A program made the position numbers and the translations under genes. From NCBI GenBank assembly GCA_037893245.1, contig JBAIAA010000452.1, forward strand, positions 558,001 to 622,000: a stretch of 64,000 nucleotides of DNA. The letters run 5' to 3'. Of the stretch, positions 36,701 through 51,700 are shown piece after piece; position 1 is the stretch's first letter; each line of letters opens with the position of its first letter. The notes under the pieces are model-generated. The model searched no databases, was not told the DNA's origin, and saw only the letters and a list, made by a program, of their open reading frames with translations. Origin of the DNA: Crossaster papposus. Taxonomy: Eukaryota > Echinodermata > Asteroidea > Velatida > Solasteridae.

Positions 36701-39700
36701 AAGAAATATGTAAAGGGAAAGAAATGTGCATAAGAAATATGTAAAGGGAAAGAAGTGTGCATAAGAAATAAACACATGATGTGGGAACAAGCCCTCGAGT
36801 TAAATATGTAAAGGGAAAGAAGTGTGCATAAGAAATATGTAAAGGGAAAGAAGTGTGCATAAGAAATATGTAAAGGGAAAGAAGTGTGCATAAGAAATAT
36901 GTAAAGGGAAAGAAGTGTGCATAAGAAATATGTAAAGGGAAAGAAGTGTGCATAAGAAATAAACACATGATGTGGGAACAAGCCCTCGAGTTAAATATGT
37001 AAAGGGAAAGAAGTGTGCATAAGAAATATGTAAAGGGAAAGAAGTGTGCATAAGAAATATGTAAAGGGAAAGAATTGTGCATAAGAAATATGTAAAGGGA
37101 AAGAAGTGTGCATAAGAAATATGTAAAGGGAAAGAAGTGTGCATAAGAAATATGTAAAGGGAAAGAAGTGTGCATAAGAAATATGTAAAGGGAAAGAAGT
37201 GTGCATAAGAAATATGTAAAGGGAAAGAAGTGTGCATAAGAAATATGTAAAGGGAAAGAAGTGTGCATAAGAAATATGTAAAGGGAAAGAAGTGTGCATA
37301 AGAAATAAACACATGATGTGGGAACAAGCCCTCGAGTTAAATATGTAAAGGGAAAGAAGTGTGCATAAGAAATATGTAAAGGGAAAGAAGTGTGCATAAG
37401 AAATATGTAAAGGGAAAGAAGTGTGCATAAGAAATATGTAAAGGGAAAGAAGTGTGCATAAGAAATATGTAAAGGGAAAGAAGTGTGCATAAGAAATATG
37501 TAAAGGGAAAGAAGTGTGCATAAGAAATATGTAAAGGGAAAGAAGTGTGCATAAGAAATATGTAAAGTGAAAGAAGTGTGCATAAGAAATGTGTAAAGGG
37601 AAAGAAGTGTGCATAAGAAATATGTAAAGGGAAAGAAGTGTGCATAAGAAATATGTAAAGGGAAAGAAGTGTGCATAAGAAATATGTAAAGGGAAAGAAG
37701 TGTGCATAAGAAATAAACACATGATGTCGGGACAAGCCCTCGAGTTAAATATGTAAAGGGAAAGAAGTGTGCATAAGAAATAATAAAGGGAAAGAAGTGT
37801 GCATAAGAAATATGTAAAGGGAAAGAAGTGTGCATAAGAAATATGTAAAGGGAAAGAAGTGTGCATAAGAAATATGTAAAGGGAAAGAAGTGTGCATAAG
37901 AAATATGTAAAGGGAAAGAAGTGTGCATAAGAAATATGTAAAGGGAAAGAAGTGTGCATAAGAAATATGTAAAGGGAAAGAAGTGTGCATAAGAAATATG
38001 TAAAGGGAAAGAAGTGTGCATAAGAAATGTGTAAAGGGAAAGAAGTGTGCATAAGAAATATGTAAAGGGAAAGAAGTGTGCATAAGAAATATGTAAAGGG
38101 AAAGAAATGTGCATAAGAAATATGTAAAGGGAAAGAAGTGTGCATAAGAAATAAACACATGATGTGGGAACAAGCCCTCGAGTTAAATATGTAAAGGGAA
38201 AGAAGTGTGCATAAGAAATAATAAAGGGAAAGAAGTGTGCATAAGAAATATGTAAAGGGAAAGAAGTGTGCATAAGAAATATGTAAAGGGAAAGAAGTGT
38301 GCATAAGAAATATGTAAAGGGAAAGAAGTGTGCATAAGAAATATGTAAAGGGAAAGAAGTGTGCATAAGAAATATGTAAAGGGAAAGAAGTGTGCATAAG
38401 AAATATGTAAAGGGAAAGAAGTGTGCATAAGAAATATGTAAAGGGAAAGAAGTGTGCATAAGAAATGTGTAAAGGGAAAGAAGTGTGCATAAGAAATATG
38501 TAAAGGGAAAGAAGTGTGCATAAGAAATATGTAAAGGGAAAGAAATGTGCATAAGAAATATGTAAAGGGAAAGAAGTGTGCATAAGAAATAAACACATGA
38601 TGTGGGAACAAGCCCTCGAGTTAAATATGTAAAGGGAAAGAAGTGTGCATAAGAAATATGTAAAGGGAAAGAAGTGTGCATAAGAAATATGTAAAGGGAA
38701 AGAAGTGTGCATAAGAAATATGTAAAGGGAAAGAAGTGTGCATAAGAAATATGTAAAGGGAAAGAAGTGTGCATAAGAAATATGTAAAGGGAAAGAAGTG
38801 TGCATAAGAAATATGTAAAGGGAAAGAAGTGTGCATAAGAAATATGTAAAGGGAAAGAAGTGTGCATAAGAAATATGTAAAGGGAAAGAAGTGTGCATAA
38901 GAAATATGTAAAGGGAAAGAAGTGTGCATAAGAAATATGTAAAGGGAAAGAAGTGTGCATAAGAAATATGTAAAGGGAAAGAAGTGTGCATAAGAAATAT
39001 GTAAATGGAAAGAAGTGTGCATAAGAAATATGTAAAGGGAAAGAAGTGTGCATAAGAAATAAACACATGATGTCGGGACAAGCCCTCGAGTTAAATATGT
39101 AAAGGGAAAGAAGTGTGCATAAGAAATAATAAAGGGAAAGAAGTGTGCATAAGAAATATGTAAAGGGAAAGAAGTGTGCATAAGAAATATGTAAAGGGAA
39201 AGAAGTGTGCATAAGAAATATGTAAAGGGAAAGAAGTGTGCATAAGAAATATGTAAAGGGAAAGACGTGTGCATAAGAAATAAACACATGATGTGGGAAC
39301 AAGCCCTCGAGTTAAATATGTAAAGGGAAAGAAGTGTGCATAAGAAATATGTAAAGGGAAAGAAGTGTGCATAAGAAATATGTAAAGGGAAAGAATTGTG
39401 CATAAGAAATATGTAAAGGGAAAGATGTGTGCATAAGAAATATGTAAAGGGAAAGAAGTGTGCATAAGAAATATGTAAAGGGAAAGAAGTGTGCATAAGA
39501 AATATGTAAAGGGAAAGAAGTGTGCATAAGAAATATGTAAAGGGAAAGAAGTGTGCATAAGAAATATGTAAAGGGAAAGAAGTGTGCATAAGAAATAAAC
39601 ACATGATGTGGGAACAAGCCCTCGAGTTAAATATGTAAAGGGAAAGAAGTGTGCATAAGAAATATGTAAAGGGAAAGAAGTGTGCATAAGAAATATGTAA

Positions 39701-42700
39701 AGGGAAAGAAGTGTGCATAAGAAATATGTAAAGGGAAAGAAGTGTGCATAAGAAATATGTAAAGGGAAAGAAGTGTGCATAAGAAATATGTAAAGGGAAA
39801 GAAGTGTGCATAAGAAATATGTAAAGGGAAAGAAGTGTGCATAAGAAATATGTAAAGTGAAAGAAGTGTGCATAAGAAATGTGTAAAGGGAAAGAAGTGT
39901 GCATAAGAAATATGTAAAGGGAAAGAAGTGTGCATAAGAAATATGTAAAGGGAAAGAAGTGTGCATAAGAAATATGTAAAGGGAAAGAAGTGTGTATAAG
40001 AAATAAACACATGATGTCGGGACAAGCCCTCGAGTTAAATATGTAAAGGGAAAGAAGTGTGCATAAGAAATATGTAAAGGGAAAGAAGTGTGCATAAGAA
40101 ATATGTAAAGGGAAAGAAGTGTGCATAAGAAATATGTAAAGGGAAAGAAGTGTGCATAAGAAATATGTAAAGGGAAAGAAGTGTGCATAAGAAATATGTA
40201 AAGGGAAAGAAGTGTGCATAAGAAATATGTAAAGGGAAAGAAGTGTGCATAAGAAATGTGTAAAGGGAAAGAAGTGTGCATAAGAAATATGTAAAGGGAA
40301 AGAAGTGTGCATAAGAAATATGTAAAGGGAAAGAAGTGTGCATAAGAAATATGTAAAGGGAAAGAAATGTGCATAAGAAATATGTAAAGGGAAAGAAGTG
40401 TGCATAAGAAATATGTAAAGGGAAAGAAGTGTGCATAAGAAATATGTAAAGGGAAAGAAGTGTGCATAAGAAATATGTAAAGGGAAAGAAGTGTGCATAA
40501 GAAATATGTAAAGGGAAAGAAGTGTGCATAAGAAATATGTAAATGGAAAGAAGTGTGCATAAGAAATATGTAAAGGGAAAGAAGTGTGCATAAGAAATAA
40601 ACACATGATGTCGGGACAAGCCCTCGAGTTAAATATGTAAAGGGAAAGAAGTGTGCATAAGAAATAATAAAGGGAAAGAAGTGTGCATAAGAAATATGTA
40701 AAGGGAAATAAGTGTGCATAAGAAATATGTAAAGGGAAAGAAGTGTGCATAAGAAATATGTAAAGGGAAAGAAGTGTGCATAAGAAATATGTAAAGGGAA
40801 AGAAGTGTGCATAAGAAATAAACACATGATGTGGGAACAAGCCCTCGAGTTAAATATGTAAAGGGAAAGAAGTGTGCATAAGAAATATGTAAAGGGAAAG
40901 AAGTGTGCATAAGAAATATGTAAAGGGAAAGAATTGTGCATAAGAAATATGTAAAGGGAAAGAAGTGTGCATAAGAAATATGTAAAGGGAAAGAAGTGTG
41001 CATAAGAAATATGTAAAGGGAAAGAAGTGTGCATAAGAAATATGTAAAGGGAAAGAAGTGTGCATAAGAAATATGTAAAGGGAAAGAAGTGTGCATAAGA
41101 AATATGTAAAGGGAAAGAAGTGTGCATAAGAAATAAACACATGATGTGGGAACAAGCCCTCGAGTTAAATATGTAAAGGGAAAGAAGTGTGCATAAGAAA
41201 TATGTAAAGGGAAAGAAGTGTGCATAAGAAATATGTAAAGGGAAAGAAGTGTGCATAAGAAATATGTAAAGGGAAAGAAGTGTGCATAAGAAATATGTAA
41301 AGGGAAAGAAGTGTGCATAAGAAATATGTAAAGGGAAAGAAGTGTGCATAAGAAATATGTAAAGGGAAAGAAGTGTGCATAAGAAATATGTAAAGTGAAA
41401 GAAGTGTGCATAAGAAATGTGTAAAGGGAAAGAAGTGTGCATAAGAAATATGTAAAGGGAAAGAAGTGTGCATAAGAAATATGTAAAGGGAAAGAAGTGT
41501 GCATAAGAAATATGTAAAGGGAAAGAAGTGTGCATAAGAAATAAACACATGATGTCGGGACAAGCCCTCGAGTTAAATATGTAAAGGGAAAGAAGTGTGC
41601 ATAAGAAATAAACACATGATGTCGGGACAAGCCCTCGAGTTAAATATGTAAAGGGAAAGAAGTGTGCATAAGAAATAATAAAGGGAAAGAAGTGTGCATA
41701 AGAAATATGTAAAGGGAAAGAAGTGTGCATAAGAAATATGTAAAGGGAAAGAAGTGTGCATAAGAAATATGTAAAGGGAAAGAAGTGTGCATAAGAAATA
41801 TGTAAAGGGAAAGAAGTGTGCATAAGAAATATGTAAAGGGAAAGAAGTGTGCATAAGAAATATGTAAAGGGAAAGAAGTGTGCATAAGAAATATGTAAAG
41901 GGAAAGAAGTGTGCATAAGAAATGTGTAAAGGGAAAGAAGTGTGCATAAGAAATATGTAAAGGGAAAGAAGTGTGCATAAGAAATATGTAAAGGGAAAGA
42001 AATGTGCATAAGAAATATGTAAAGGGAAAGAAGTGTGCATAAGAAATAAACACATGATGTGGGAACAAGCCCTCGAGTTAAATATGTAAAGGGAAAGAAG
42101 TGTGCATAAGAAATAATAAAGGGAAAGAAGTGTGCATAAGAAATATGTAAAGGGAAAGAAGTGTGCATAAGAAATATGTAAAGGGAAAGAAGTGTGCATA
42201 AGAAATATGTAAAGGGAAAGAAGTGTGCATAAGAAATATGTAAAGGGAAAGAAGTGTGCATAAGAAATATGTAAAGGGAAAGAAGTGTGCATAAGAAATA
42301 TGTAAAGGGAAAGAAGTGTGCATAAGAAATATGTAAAGGGAAAGAAGTGTGCATAAGAAATGTGTAAAGGGAAAGAAGTGTGCATAAGAAATATGTAAAG
42401 GGAAAGAAGTGTGCATAAGAAATATGTAAAGGGAAAGAAATGTGCATAAGAAATATGTAAAGGGAAAGAAGTGTGCATAAGAAATAAACACATGATGTGG
42501 GAACAAGCCCTCGAGTTAAATATGTAAAGGGAAAGAAGTGTGCATAAGAAATATGTAAAGGGAAAGAAGTGTGCATAAGAAATATGTAAAGGGAAAGAAG
42601 TGTGCATAAGAAATATGTAAAGGGAAAGAAGTGTGCATAAGAAATATGTAAAGGGAAAGAAGTGTGCATAAGAAATATGTAAAGGGAAAGAAGTGTGCAT

Positions 42701-45700
42701 AAGAAATATGTAAAGGGAAAGAAGTGTGCATAAGAAATATGTAAAGGGAAAGAAGTGTGCATAAGAAATTTGTAAAGTTAAAGAAGTGTGCATAAGAAAT
42801 ATGTAAAGTGAAAGAAGTGTGCATAAGAAATGTGTAAAGGGAAAGAAGTGTGCATAAGAAATATGTAAAGGGAAAGAAGTGTGCATAAGAAATATGTAAA
42901 GGGAAAGAAGTGTGCATAAGAAATATGTAAAGGGAAAGAAGTGTGCATAAGAAATAAACACATGATGTCGGGACAAGCCCTCGAGTTAAATATGTAAAGG
43001 GAAAGAAGTGTGCATAAGAAATAATAAAGGGAAAGAAGTGTGCATAAGAAATATGTAAAGGGAAAGAAGTGTGCATAAGAAATATGTAAAGGGAAAGAAG
43101 TGTGCATAAGAAATATGTAAAGGGAAAGAAGTGTGCATAAGAAATATGTAAAGGGAAAGAAGTGTGCATAAGAAATATGTAAAGGGAAAGAAGTGTGCAT
43201 AAGAAATATGTAAAGGGAAAGAAGTGTGCATAAGAAATATGTAAAGGGAAAGAAGTGTGCATAAGAAATGTGTAAAGGGAAAGAAGTGTGCATAAGAAAT
43301 ATGTAAAGGGAAAGAAGTGTGCATAAGAAATATGTAAAGGGAAAGAAATGTGCATAAGAAATATGTAAAGGGAAAGAAGTGTGCATAAGAAATATGTAAA
43401 GGGAAAGAAGTGTGCATAAGAAATATGTAAAGGGAAAGAAGTGTGCATAAGAAATAAACACATGATGTGGGAACAAGCCCTCGAGTTAAATATGTAAAGG
43501 GAAAGAAGTGTGCATAAAAAATATGTAAAGGGAAAGAAGTGTGCATAAGAAATATGTAAAGGGAAAGAAGTGTGCATAAGAAATATGTAAAGGGAAAGAA
43601 GTGTGCATAAGAAATATGTAAAGGGAAAGAAGTGTGCATAAGAAATATGTAAAGGGAAAGAAGTGTGCATAAGAAATATGTAAAGGGAAAGAAGTGTGCA
43701 TAAGAAATATGTAAAGGGAAAGAAGTGTGCATAAGAAATTTGTAAAGTTAAAGAAGTGTGCATAAGAAATATGTAAAGTGAAAGAAGTGTGCATAAGAAA
43801 TGTGTAAAGGGAAAGAAGTGTGCATAAGAAATATGTAAAGGGAAAGAAGTGTGCATAAGAAATATGTAAAGGGAAAGAAGTGTGCATAAGAAATATGTAA
43901 AGGGAAAGAAGTGTGCATAAGAAATAAACACATGATGTCGGGACAAGCCCTCGAGTTAAATATGTAAAGGGAAAGAAGTGTGCATAAGAAATAATAAAGG
44001 GAAAGAAGTGTGCATAAGAAATATGTAAAGGGAAAGAAGTGTGCATAAGAAATATGTAAAGGGAAAGAAGTGTGCATAAGAAATATGTAAAGGGAAAGAA
44101 GTGTGCATAAGAAATATGTAAAGGGAAAGAAGTGTGCATAAGAAATATGTAAAGGGAAAGAAGTGTGCATAAGAAATATGTAAAGGGAAAGAAGTGTGCA
44201 TAAGAAATATGTAAAGGGAAAGAAGTGTGCATAAGAAATGTGTAAAGGGAAAGAAGTGTGCATAAGAAATATGTAAAGGGAAAGAAGTGTGCATAAGAAA
44301 TATGTAAAGGGAAAGAAATGTGCATAAGAAATATGTAAAGGGAAAGAAGTGTGCATAAGAAATAAACACATGATGTGGGAACAAGCCCTCGAGTTAAATA
44401 TGTAAAGGGAAAGAAGTGTGCATAAGAAATAATAAAGGGAAAGAAGTGTGCATAAGAAATATGTAAAGGGAAAGAAGTGTGCATAAGAAATATGTAAAGG
44501 GAAAGAAGTGTGCATAAGAAATATGTAAAGGGAAAGAAGTGTGCATAAGAAATATGTAAAGGGAAAGAAGTGTGCATAAGAAATATGTAAAGGGAAAGAA
44601 GTGTGCATAAGAAATATGTAAAGGGAAAGAAGTGTGCATAAGAAATATGTAAAGGGAAAGAAGTGTGCATAAGAAATGTGTAAAGGGAAAGAAGTGTGCA
44701 TAAGAAATATGTAAAGGGAAAGAAGTGTGCATAAGAAATATGTAAAGGGAAAGAAATGTGCATAAGAAATATGTAAAGGGAAAGAAGTGTGCATAAGAAA
44801 TAAACACATGATGTGGGAACAAGCCCTCGAGTTAAATATGTAAAGGGAAAGAAGTGTGCATAAGAAATATGTAAAGGGAAAGAAGTGTGCATAAGAAATA
44901 TGTAAAGGGAAAGAAGTGTGCATAAGAAATATGTAAAGGGAAAGAAGTGTGCATAAAAAATATGTAAAGGGAAAGAAGTGTGCATAAGAAATATGTAAAG
45001 GGAAAGAAGTGTGCATAAGAAATATGTAAAGGGAAAGAAATGTGCATAAGAAATATGTAAAGGGAAAGAAGTGTGCATAAGAAATATGTAAAGGGAAAGA
45101 AGTGTGCATAAGAAATATGTAAAGGGAAAGAAGTGTGCATAAGAAATATGTAAAGGGAAAGAAGTGTGCATAAGAAATATGTAAAGGGAAAGAAGTGTGC
45201 CTAAGAAATATGTAAAGGGAAAGAAGTGTGCATAAGAAATATGTAAATGGAAAGAAGTGTGCATAAGAAATATGTAAAGGGAAAGAAGTGTGCATAAGAA
45301 ATAAACACATGATGTCGGGACAAGCCCTCGAGTTAAATATGTAAAGGGAAAGAAGTGTGCATAAGAAATAATAAAGGGAAAGAAGTGTGCATAAGAAATA
45401 TGTAAAGGGAAAGAAGTGTGCATAAGAAATATGTAAAGGGAAAGAAGTGTGCATAAGAAATATGTAAAGGGAAAGAAGTGTGCATAAGAAATATGTAAAG
45501 GGAAAGAAGTGTGCATAAGAAATAAACACATGATGTGGGAACAAGCCCTCGAGTTAAATATGTAAAGGGAAAGAAGTGTGCATAAGAAATATGTAAAGGG
45601 AAAGAAGTGTGCATAAGAAATATGTAAAGGGAAAGAATTGTGCATAAGAAATATGTAAAGGGAAAGAAGTGTGCATAAGAAATATGTAAAGGGAAAGAAG

Positions 45701-48700
45701 TGTGCATAAGAAATATGTAAAGGGAAAGAAGTGTGCATAAGAAATATGTAAAGGGAAAGAAGTGTGCATAAGAAATATGTAAAGGGAAAGAAGTGTGCAT
45801 AAGAAATATGTAAAGGGAAAGAAGTGTGCATAAGAAATATGTAAAGGGAAAGAAGTGTGCATAAGAAATATGTAAAGGGAAAGAAGTGTGCATAAGAAAT
45901 ATGTAAAGTGAAAGAAGTGTGCATAAGAAATGTGTAAAGGGAAAGAAGTGTGCATAAGAAATATGTAAAGGGAAAGAAGTGTGCATAAGAAATATGTAAA
46001 GGGAAAGAAGTGTGCATAAGAAATATGTAAAGGGAAAGAAGTGTGCATAAGAAATAAACACATGATGTCGGGACAAGCCCTCGAGTTAAATATGTAAAGG
46101 GAAAGAAGTGTGCATAAGAAATATGTAAAGGGAAAGAAGTGTGCATAAGAAATATGTAAAGGGAAAGAAGTGTGCATAAGAAATATGTAAAGGGAAAGAA
46201 GTGTGCATAAGAAATATGTAAAGGGAAAGAAGTGTGCATAAGAAATATGTAAAGGGAAAGAAGTGTGCATAAGAAATATGTAAAGGGAAAGAAGTGTGCA
46301 TAAGAAATGTGTAAAGGGAAAGAAGTGTGCATAAGAAATATGTAAAGGGAAAGAAGTGTGCATAAGAAATATGTAAAGGGAAAGAAGTGTGCATAAGAAA
46401 TATGTAAAGGGAAAGAAATGTGCATAAGAAATATGTAAAGGGAAAGAAGTGTGCATAAGAAATATGTAAAGGGAAAGAAGTGTGCATAAGAAATATGTAA
46501 AGGGAAAGAAGTGTGCATAAGAAATATGTAAAGGGAAAGAAGTGTGCATAAGAAATATGTAAAGGGAAAGAAGTGTGCATAAGAAATATGTAAATGGAAA
46601 GAAGTGTGCATAAGAAATATGTAAAGGGAAAGAAGTGTGCATAAGAAATAAACACATGATGTCGGGACAAGCCCTCGAGTTAAATATGTAAAGGGAAAGA
46701 AGTGTGCATAAGAAATAATAAAGGGAAAGAAGTGTGCATAAGAAATATGTAAAGGGAAATAAGTGTGCATAAGAAATATGTAAAGGGAAAGAAGTGTGCA
46801 TAAGAAATATGTAAAGGGAAAGAAGTGTGCATAAGAAATATGTAAAGGGAAAGAAGTGTGCATAAGAAATAAACACATGATGTGGGAACAAGCCCTCGAG
46901 TTAAATATGTAAAGGGAAAGAAGTGTGCATAAGAAATATGTAAAGGGAAAGAAGTGTGCATAAGAAATATGTAAAGGGAAAGAATTGTGCATAAGAAATA
47001 TGTAAAGGGAAAGAAGTGTGCATAAGAAATATGTAAAGGGAAAGAAGTGTGCATAAGAAATATGTAAAGGGAAAGAAGTGTGCATAATAAATATGTAAAG
47101 GGAAAGAAGTGTGCATAAGAAATATGTAAAGGGAAAGAAGTGTGCATAAGAAATATGTAAAGGGAAAGAAGTGTGCATAAGAAATAAACACATGATGTGG
47201 GAACAAGCCCTCGAGTTAAATATGTAAAGGGAAAGAAGTGTGCATAAGAAATATGTAAAGGGAAAGAAGTGTGCATAAGAAATATGTAAAGGGAAAGAAG
47301 TGTGCATAAGAAATATGTAAAGGGAAAGAAGTGTGCATAAGAAATATGTAAAGGGAAAGAAGTGTGCATAAGAAATATGTAAAGGGAAAGAAGTGTGCAT
47401 AAGAAATATGTAAAGGGAAAGAAGTGTGCATAAGAAATATGTAAAGTGAAAGAAGTGTGCATAAGAAATGTGTAAAGGGAAAGAAGTGTGCATAAGAAAT
47501 ATGTAAAGGGAAAGAAGTGTGCATAAGAAATATGTAAAGGGAAAGAAGTGTGCATAAGAAATATGTAAAGGGAAAGAAGTGTGCATAAGAAATAAACACA
47601 TGATGTCGGGACAAGCCCTCGAGTTAAATATGTAAAGGGAAAGAAGTGTGCATAAGAAATAATAAAGGGAAAGAAGTGTGCATAAGAAATATGTAAAGGG
47701 AAAGAAGTGTGCATAAGAAATATGTAAAGGGAAAGAAGTGTGCATAAGAAATATGTAAAGGGAAAGAAGTGTGCATAAGAAATATGTAAAGGGAAAGAAG
47801 TGTGCATAAGAAATATGTAAAGGGAAAGAAGTGTGCATAAGAAATATGTAAAGGGAAAGAAGTGTGCATAAGAAATATGTAAAGGGAAAGAAGTGTGCAT
47901 AAGAAATGTGTAAAGGGAAAGAAGTGTGCATAAGAAATATGTAAAGGGAAAGAAGTGTGCATAAGAAATATGTAAAGGGAAAGAAATGTGCATAAGAAAT
48001 ATGTAAAGGGAAAGAAGTGTGCATAAGAAATAAACACATGATGTGGGAACAAGCCCTCGAGTTAAATATGTAAAGGGAAAGAAGTGTGCATAAGAAATAA
48101 TAAAGGGAAAGAAGTGTGCATAAGAAATATGTAAAGGGAAAGAAGTGTGCATAAGAAATATGTAAAGGGAAAGAAGTGTGCATAAGAAATATGTAAAGGG
48201 AAAGAAGTGTGCATAAGAAATATGTAAAGGGAAAGAAGTGTGCATAAGAAATATGTAAAGGGAAAGAAGTGTGCATAAGAAATATGTAAAGGGAAAGAAG
48301 TGTGCATAAGAAATATGTAAAGGGAAAGAAGTGTGCATAAGAAATGTGTAAAGGGAAAGAAGTGTGCATAAGAAATATGTAAAGGGAAAGAAGTGTGCAT
48401 AAGAAATATGTAAAGGGAAAGAAGTGTGCATAAGAAATATGTAAAGGGAAAGAAATGTGCATAAGAAATATGTAAAGGGAAAGAAGTGTGCATAAGAAAT
48501 ATGTAAAGGGAAAGAAGTGTGCATAAGAAATATGTAAAGGGAAAGAAGTGTGCATAAGAAATATGTAAAGGGAAAGAAGTGTGCATAAGAAATATGTAAA
48601 GGGAAAGAAGTGTGCATAAGAAATATGTAAATGGAAAGAAGTGTGCATAAGAAATATGTAAAGGGAAAGAAGTGTGCATAAGAAATAAACACATGATGTC

Positions 48701-51700
48701 GGGACAAGCCCTCGAGTTAAATATGTAAAGGGAAAGAAGTGTGCATAAGAAATAATAAAGGGAAAGAAGTGTGCATAAGAAATATGTAAAGGGAAATAAG
48801 TGTGCATAAGAAATATGTAAAGGGAAAGAAGTGTGCATAAGAAATATGTAAAGGGAAAGAAGTGTGCATAAGAAATATGTAAAGGGAAAGAAGTGTGCAT
48901 AAGAAATAAACACATGATGTGGGAACAAGCCCTCGAGTTAAATATGTAAAGGGAAAGAAGTGTGCATAAGAAATATGTAAAGGGAAAGAAGTGTGCATAA
49001 GAAATATGTAAAGGGAAAGAATTGTGCATAAGAAATATGTAAAGGGAAAGAAGTGTGCATAAGAAATATGTAAAGGGAAAGAAGTGTGCATAAGAAATAT
49101 GTAAAGGGAAAGAAGTGTGCATAATAAATATGTAAAGGGAAAGAAGTGTGCATAAGAAATATGTAAAGGGAAAGAAGTGTGCATAAGAAATATGTAAAGG
49201 GAAAGAAGTGTGCATAAGAAATAAACACATGATGTGGGAACAAGCCCTCGAGTTAAATATGTAAAGGGAAAGAAGTGTGCATAAGAAATATGTAAAGGGA
49301 AAGAAGTGTGCATAAGAAATATGTAAAGGGAAAGAAGTGTGCATAAGAAATATGTAAAGGGAAAGAAGTGTGCATAAGAAATATGTAAAGGGAAAGAAGT
49401 GTGCATAAGAAATATGTAAAGGGAAAGAAGTGTGCATAAGAAATATGTAAAGGGAAAGAAGTGTGCATAAGAAATATGTAAAGTGAAAGAAGTGTGCATA
49501 AGAAATGTGTAAAGGGAAAGAAGTGTGCATAAGAAATATGTAAAGGGAAAGAAGTGTGCATAAGAAATATGTAAAGGGAAAGAAGTGTGCATAAGAAATA
49601 TGTAAAGGGAAAGAAGTGTGCATAAGAAATAAACACATGATGTCGGGACAAGCCCTCGAGTTAAATATGTAAAGGGAAAGAAGTGTGCATAAGAAATAAT
49701 AAAGGGAAAGAAGTGTGCATAAGAAATATGTAAAGGGAAAGAAGTGTGCATAAGAAATATGTAAAGGGAAAGAAGTGTGCATAAGAAATATGTAAAGGGA
49801 AAGAAGTGTGCATAAGAAATATGTAAAGGGAAAGAAGTGTGCATAAGAAATATGTAAAGGGAAAGAAGTGTGCATAAGAAATATGTAAAGGGAAAGAAGT
49901 GTGCATAAGAAATATGTAAAGGGAAAGAAGTGTGCATAAGAAATGTGTAAAGGGAAAGAAGTGTGCATAAGAAATATGTAAAGGGAAAGAAGTGTGCATA
50001 AGAAATATGTAAAGGGAAAGAAATGTGCATAAGAAATATGTAAAGGGAAAGAAGTGTGCATAAGAAATAAACACATGATGTGGGAACAAGCCCTCGAGTT
50101 AAATATGTAAAGGGAAAGAAGTGTGCATAAGAAATAATAAAGGGAAAGAAGTGTGCATAAGAAATATGTAAAGGGAAAGAAGTGTGCATAAGAAATATGT
50201 AAAGGGAAAGAAGTGTGCATAAGAAATATGTAAAGGGAAAGAAGTGTGCATAAGAAATATGTAAAGGGAAAGAAGTGTGCATAAGAAATATGTAAAGGGA
50301 AAGAAGTGTGCATAAGAAATATGTAAAGGGAAAGAAGTGTGAATAAGAAATATGTAAAGGGAAAGAAGTGTGCATAAGAAATGTGTAAAGGGAAAGAAGT
50401 GTGCATAAGAAATATGTAAAGGGAAAGAAGTGTGCATAAGAAATATGTAAAGGGAAAGAAATGTGCATAAGAAATATGTAAAGGGAAAGAAGTGTGCATA
50501 AGAAATAAACACATGATGTGGGAACAAGCCCTCGAGTTAAATATGTAAAGGGAAAGAAGTGTGCATAAGAAATATGTAAAGGGAAAGAAGTGTGCATAAG
50601 AAATATGTAAAGGGAAAGAAGTGTGCATAAGAAATATGTAAAGGGAAAGAAGTGTGCATAAGAAATATGTAAAGGGAAAGAAGTGTGCATAAGAAATATG
50701 TAAAGGGAAAGAAGTGTGCATAAGAAATATGTAAAGGGAAAGAAGTGTGCATAAGAAATATGTAAAGGGAAAGAAGTGTGCATAAGAAATATGTAAAGGG
50801 AAAGAAGTGTGCATAAGAAATATGTAAAGGGAAAGAAGTGTGCCTAAGAAATATGTAAAGGGAAAGAAGTGTGCATAAGAAATATGTAAATGGAAAGAAG
50901 TGTGCATAAGAAATATGTAAAGGGAAAGAAGTGTGCATAAGAAATAAACACATGATGTCGGGACAAGCCCTCGAGTTAAATATGTAAAGGGAAAGAAGTG
51001 TGCATAAGAAATAATAAAGGGAAAGAAGTGTGCATAAGAAATATGTAAAGGGAAAGAAGTGTGCATAAGAAATATGTAAAGGGAAAGAAGTGTGCATAAG
51101 AAATATGTAAAGGGAAAGAAGTGTGCATAAGAAATATGTAAAGGGAAAGAAGTGTGCATAAGAAATAAACACATGATGTGGGAACAAGCCCTCGAGTTAA
51201 ATATGTAAAGGGAAAGAAGTGTGCATAAGAAATATGTAAAGGGAAAGAAGTGTGCATAAGAAATATGTAAAGGGAAAGAATTGTGCATAAGAAATATGTA
51301 AAGGGAAAGAAGTGTGCATAAGAAATATGTAAAGGGAAAGAAGTGTGCATAAGAAATATGTAAAGGGAAAGAAGTGTGCATAAGAAATATGTAAAGGGAA
51401 AGAAGTGTGCATAAGAAATATGTAAAGGGAAAGAAGTGTGCATAAGAAATATGTAAAGGGAAAGAAGTGTGCATAAGAAATAAACACATGATGTGGGAAC
51501 AAGCCCTCGAGTTAAATATGTAAAGGGAAAGAAGTGTGCATAAGAAATATGTAAAGGGAAAGAAGTGTGCATAAGAAATATGTAAAGGGAAAGAAGTGTG
51601 CATAAGAAATATGTAAAGGGAAAGAAGTGTGCATAAGAAATATGTAAAGGGAAAGAAGTGTGCATAAGAAATATGTAAAGGGAAAGAAGTGTGCATAAGA

